Shown here: one piece after another, positions 63,405-64,000 of the stretch
How positions within the stretch are numbered: position 1 is the first letter of the stretch
Layout of the letters: each line of letters begins with the position of its first letter
Source of the DNA: Stratiolaelaps scimitus
Taxonomy: Eukaryota; Arthropoda; Arachnida; Mesostigmata; Laelapidae
DNA length: 64,000 nucleotides
Direction: 5' to 3'
NCBI GenBank assembly: GCA_019614645.1
Contig: JABWDB010000001.1
Span: forward strand, 5,941,501 to 6,005,500
The notes under the pieces: generated by a model
The model's input: only the letters and a program-made list of their open reading frames with translations
What the model was told of the DNA's origin: nothing
The model's database searches: none
Made by a program: the position numbers and the translations under genes

Positions 63405-64000
63405 CTTCGGGGCAAATCGAAACTATTACCGATTACCACAGGAGATATCGTACAGCTGGCGATCAAAGTCTCACGGATCAAACTCTCGCGATTGTCGTCA
63501 GCTGTGTCCGACGACGACTAAGGCAAAAAGTAGCAACTATTCAGCTGCGTATATCACGACAATTGTATATTCGTGTGAAAAATCGCCTCACTTTCACCCG
63601 TTTCTCGCGCGTCCAACAGTCACATTTTGTTTGTGTACCTTAACAATAATAACCGTTTAGTCTATAGATAAACTCATATATAACTGCATACGACCTAATC
63701 GTTTACGCACACACCGGTCGCTTCGAACCTCTTCAGCCCGCGTGAAATGGTTCATCCACCGAAAGCCCCCATGAACCTCATCCAGACACACAAACACACG
63801 CACACACAGATACAGACTCGAAGCTAGATGTGACGTTGTTCGTTTTCGAATAGCGTCCGCATGTTTCCTAACTGCTGTCGTTGTTGAGGGCAAAAAAAAA
63901 ATTAACTCTCCTTTCAGTGCGTTCTTCTGAATGAAAGTCTGTCGAGCGGACGGCTAAATCCGGCTGTTAAATCCGTCAATTAATCACTATGGGTCTCTTT
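63233..64000. other. Non-genic right end of the window
   Basis: It contains the (TA)n array at 63,362 and a CA-rich segment near 63,788-63,808. No gene recognised. Confidence 0.5.
63362..63402. repeat. (TA)n microsatellite
   Basis: TA array with one CTA interruption near its left end. Confidence 0.95.

Overview
The window is eukaryotic nuclear DNA: introns with GT-AG borders, very abundant (TA)n and trinucleotide microsatellites, decayed SINE-like repeats and a low gene density. The one gene I can identify firmly has its closest recognisable relatives among animal MAP4K4/TNIK/MINK kinases (misshapen in flies, mig-15 in worms). The arthropod-like intron and repeat texture suggests a chelicerate, perhaps a parasitiform mite such as Varroa. 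That species-level guess is inference, not something the sequence proves.

Layout. From 1 to about 15,470 there is no recognisable protein gene. This part holds microsatellites, several pieces of tRNA-derived SINEs (about 2,684-3,358, 6,626-6,710, 8,005-8,148, 9,813-9,953), a probable mariner transposase scrap near 10,370-10,500, and a strongly pyrimidine-skewed, microsatellite-rich block (about 10,850-14,960). From 31,199 down to 16,310 on the minus strand lie twelve exons of a misshapen-type germinal-centre kinase. Their junction phases agree throughout and together they give 1,160 codons plus a stop: protein kinase domain, proline/serine-rich linker, C-terminal citron-homology (CNH) domain. 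A candidate poly(A) signal lies about 820 bases past the stop. The short exon that should carry the start codon was not found.

From 31,200 to 64,000 I find no convincing protein gene. If the missing first coding exon lies to the right, this is the long 5' intron of the kinase gene. It contains many (TA)n arrays, several perfect inverted repeats, a possible decayed non-LTR retrotransposon reverse-transcriptase scrap near 36,140-36,330, CAG/GC-rich islands (about 40.3-41.2, 48.2-49.6 and 53.4-54.1 kb) and a few open frames of uncertain status, listed with low confidence.

I found no evidence of a previously undescribed multi-gene system. The most informative points are the kinase's apparent lack of the long Glu/Arg-rich coiled coil found in vertebrate relatives, the density of (TA)n arrays, and the repeated SINE tail that carries an AATAAA.
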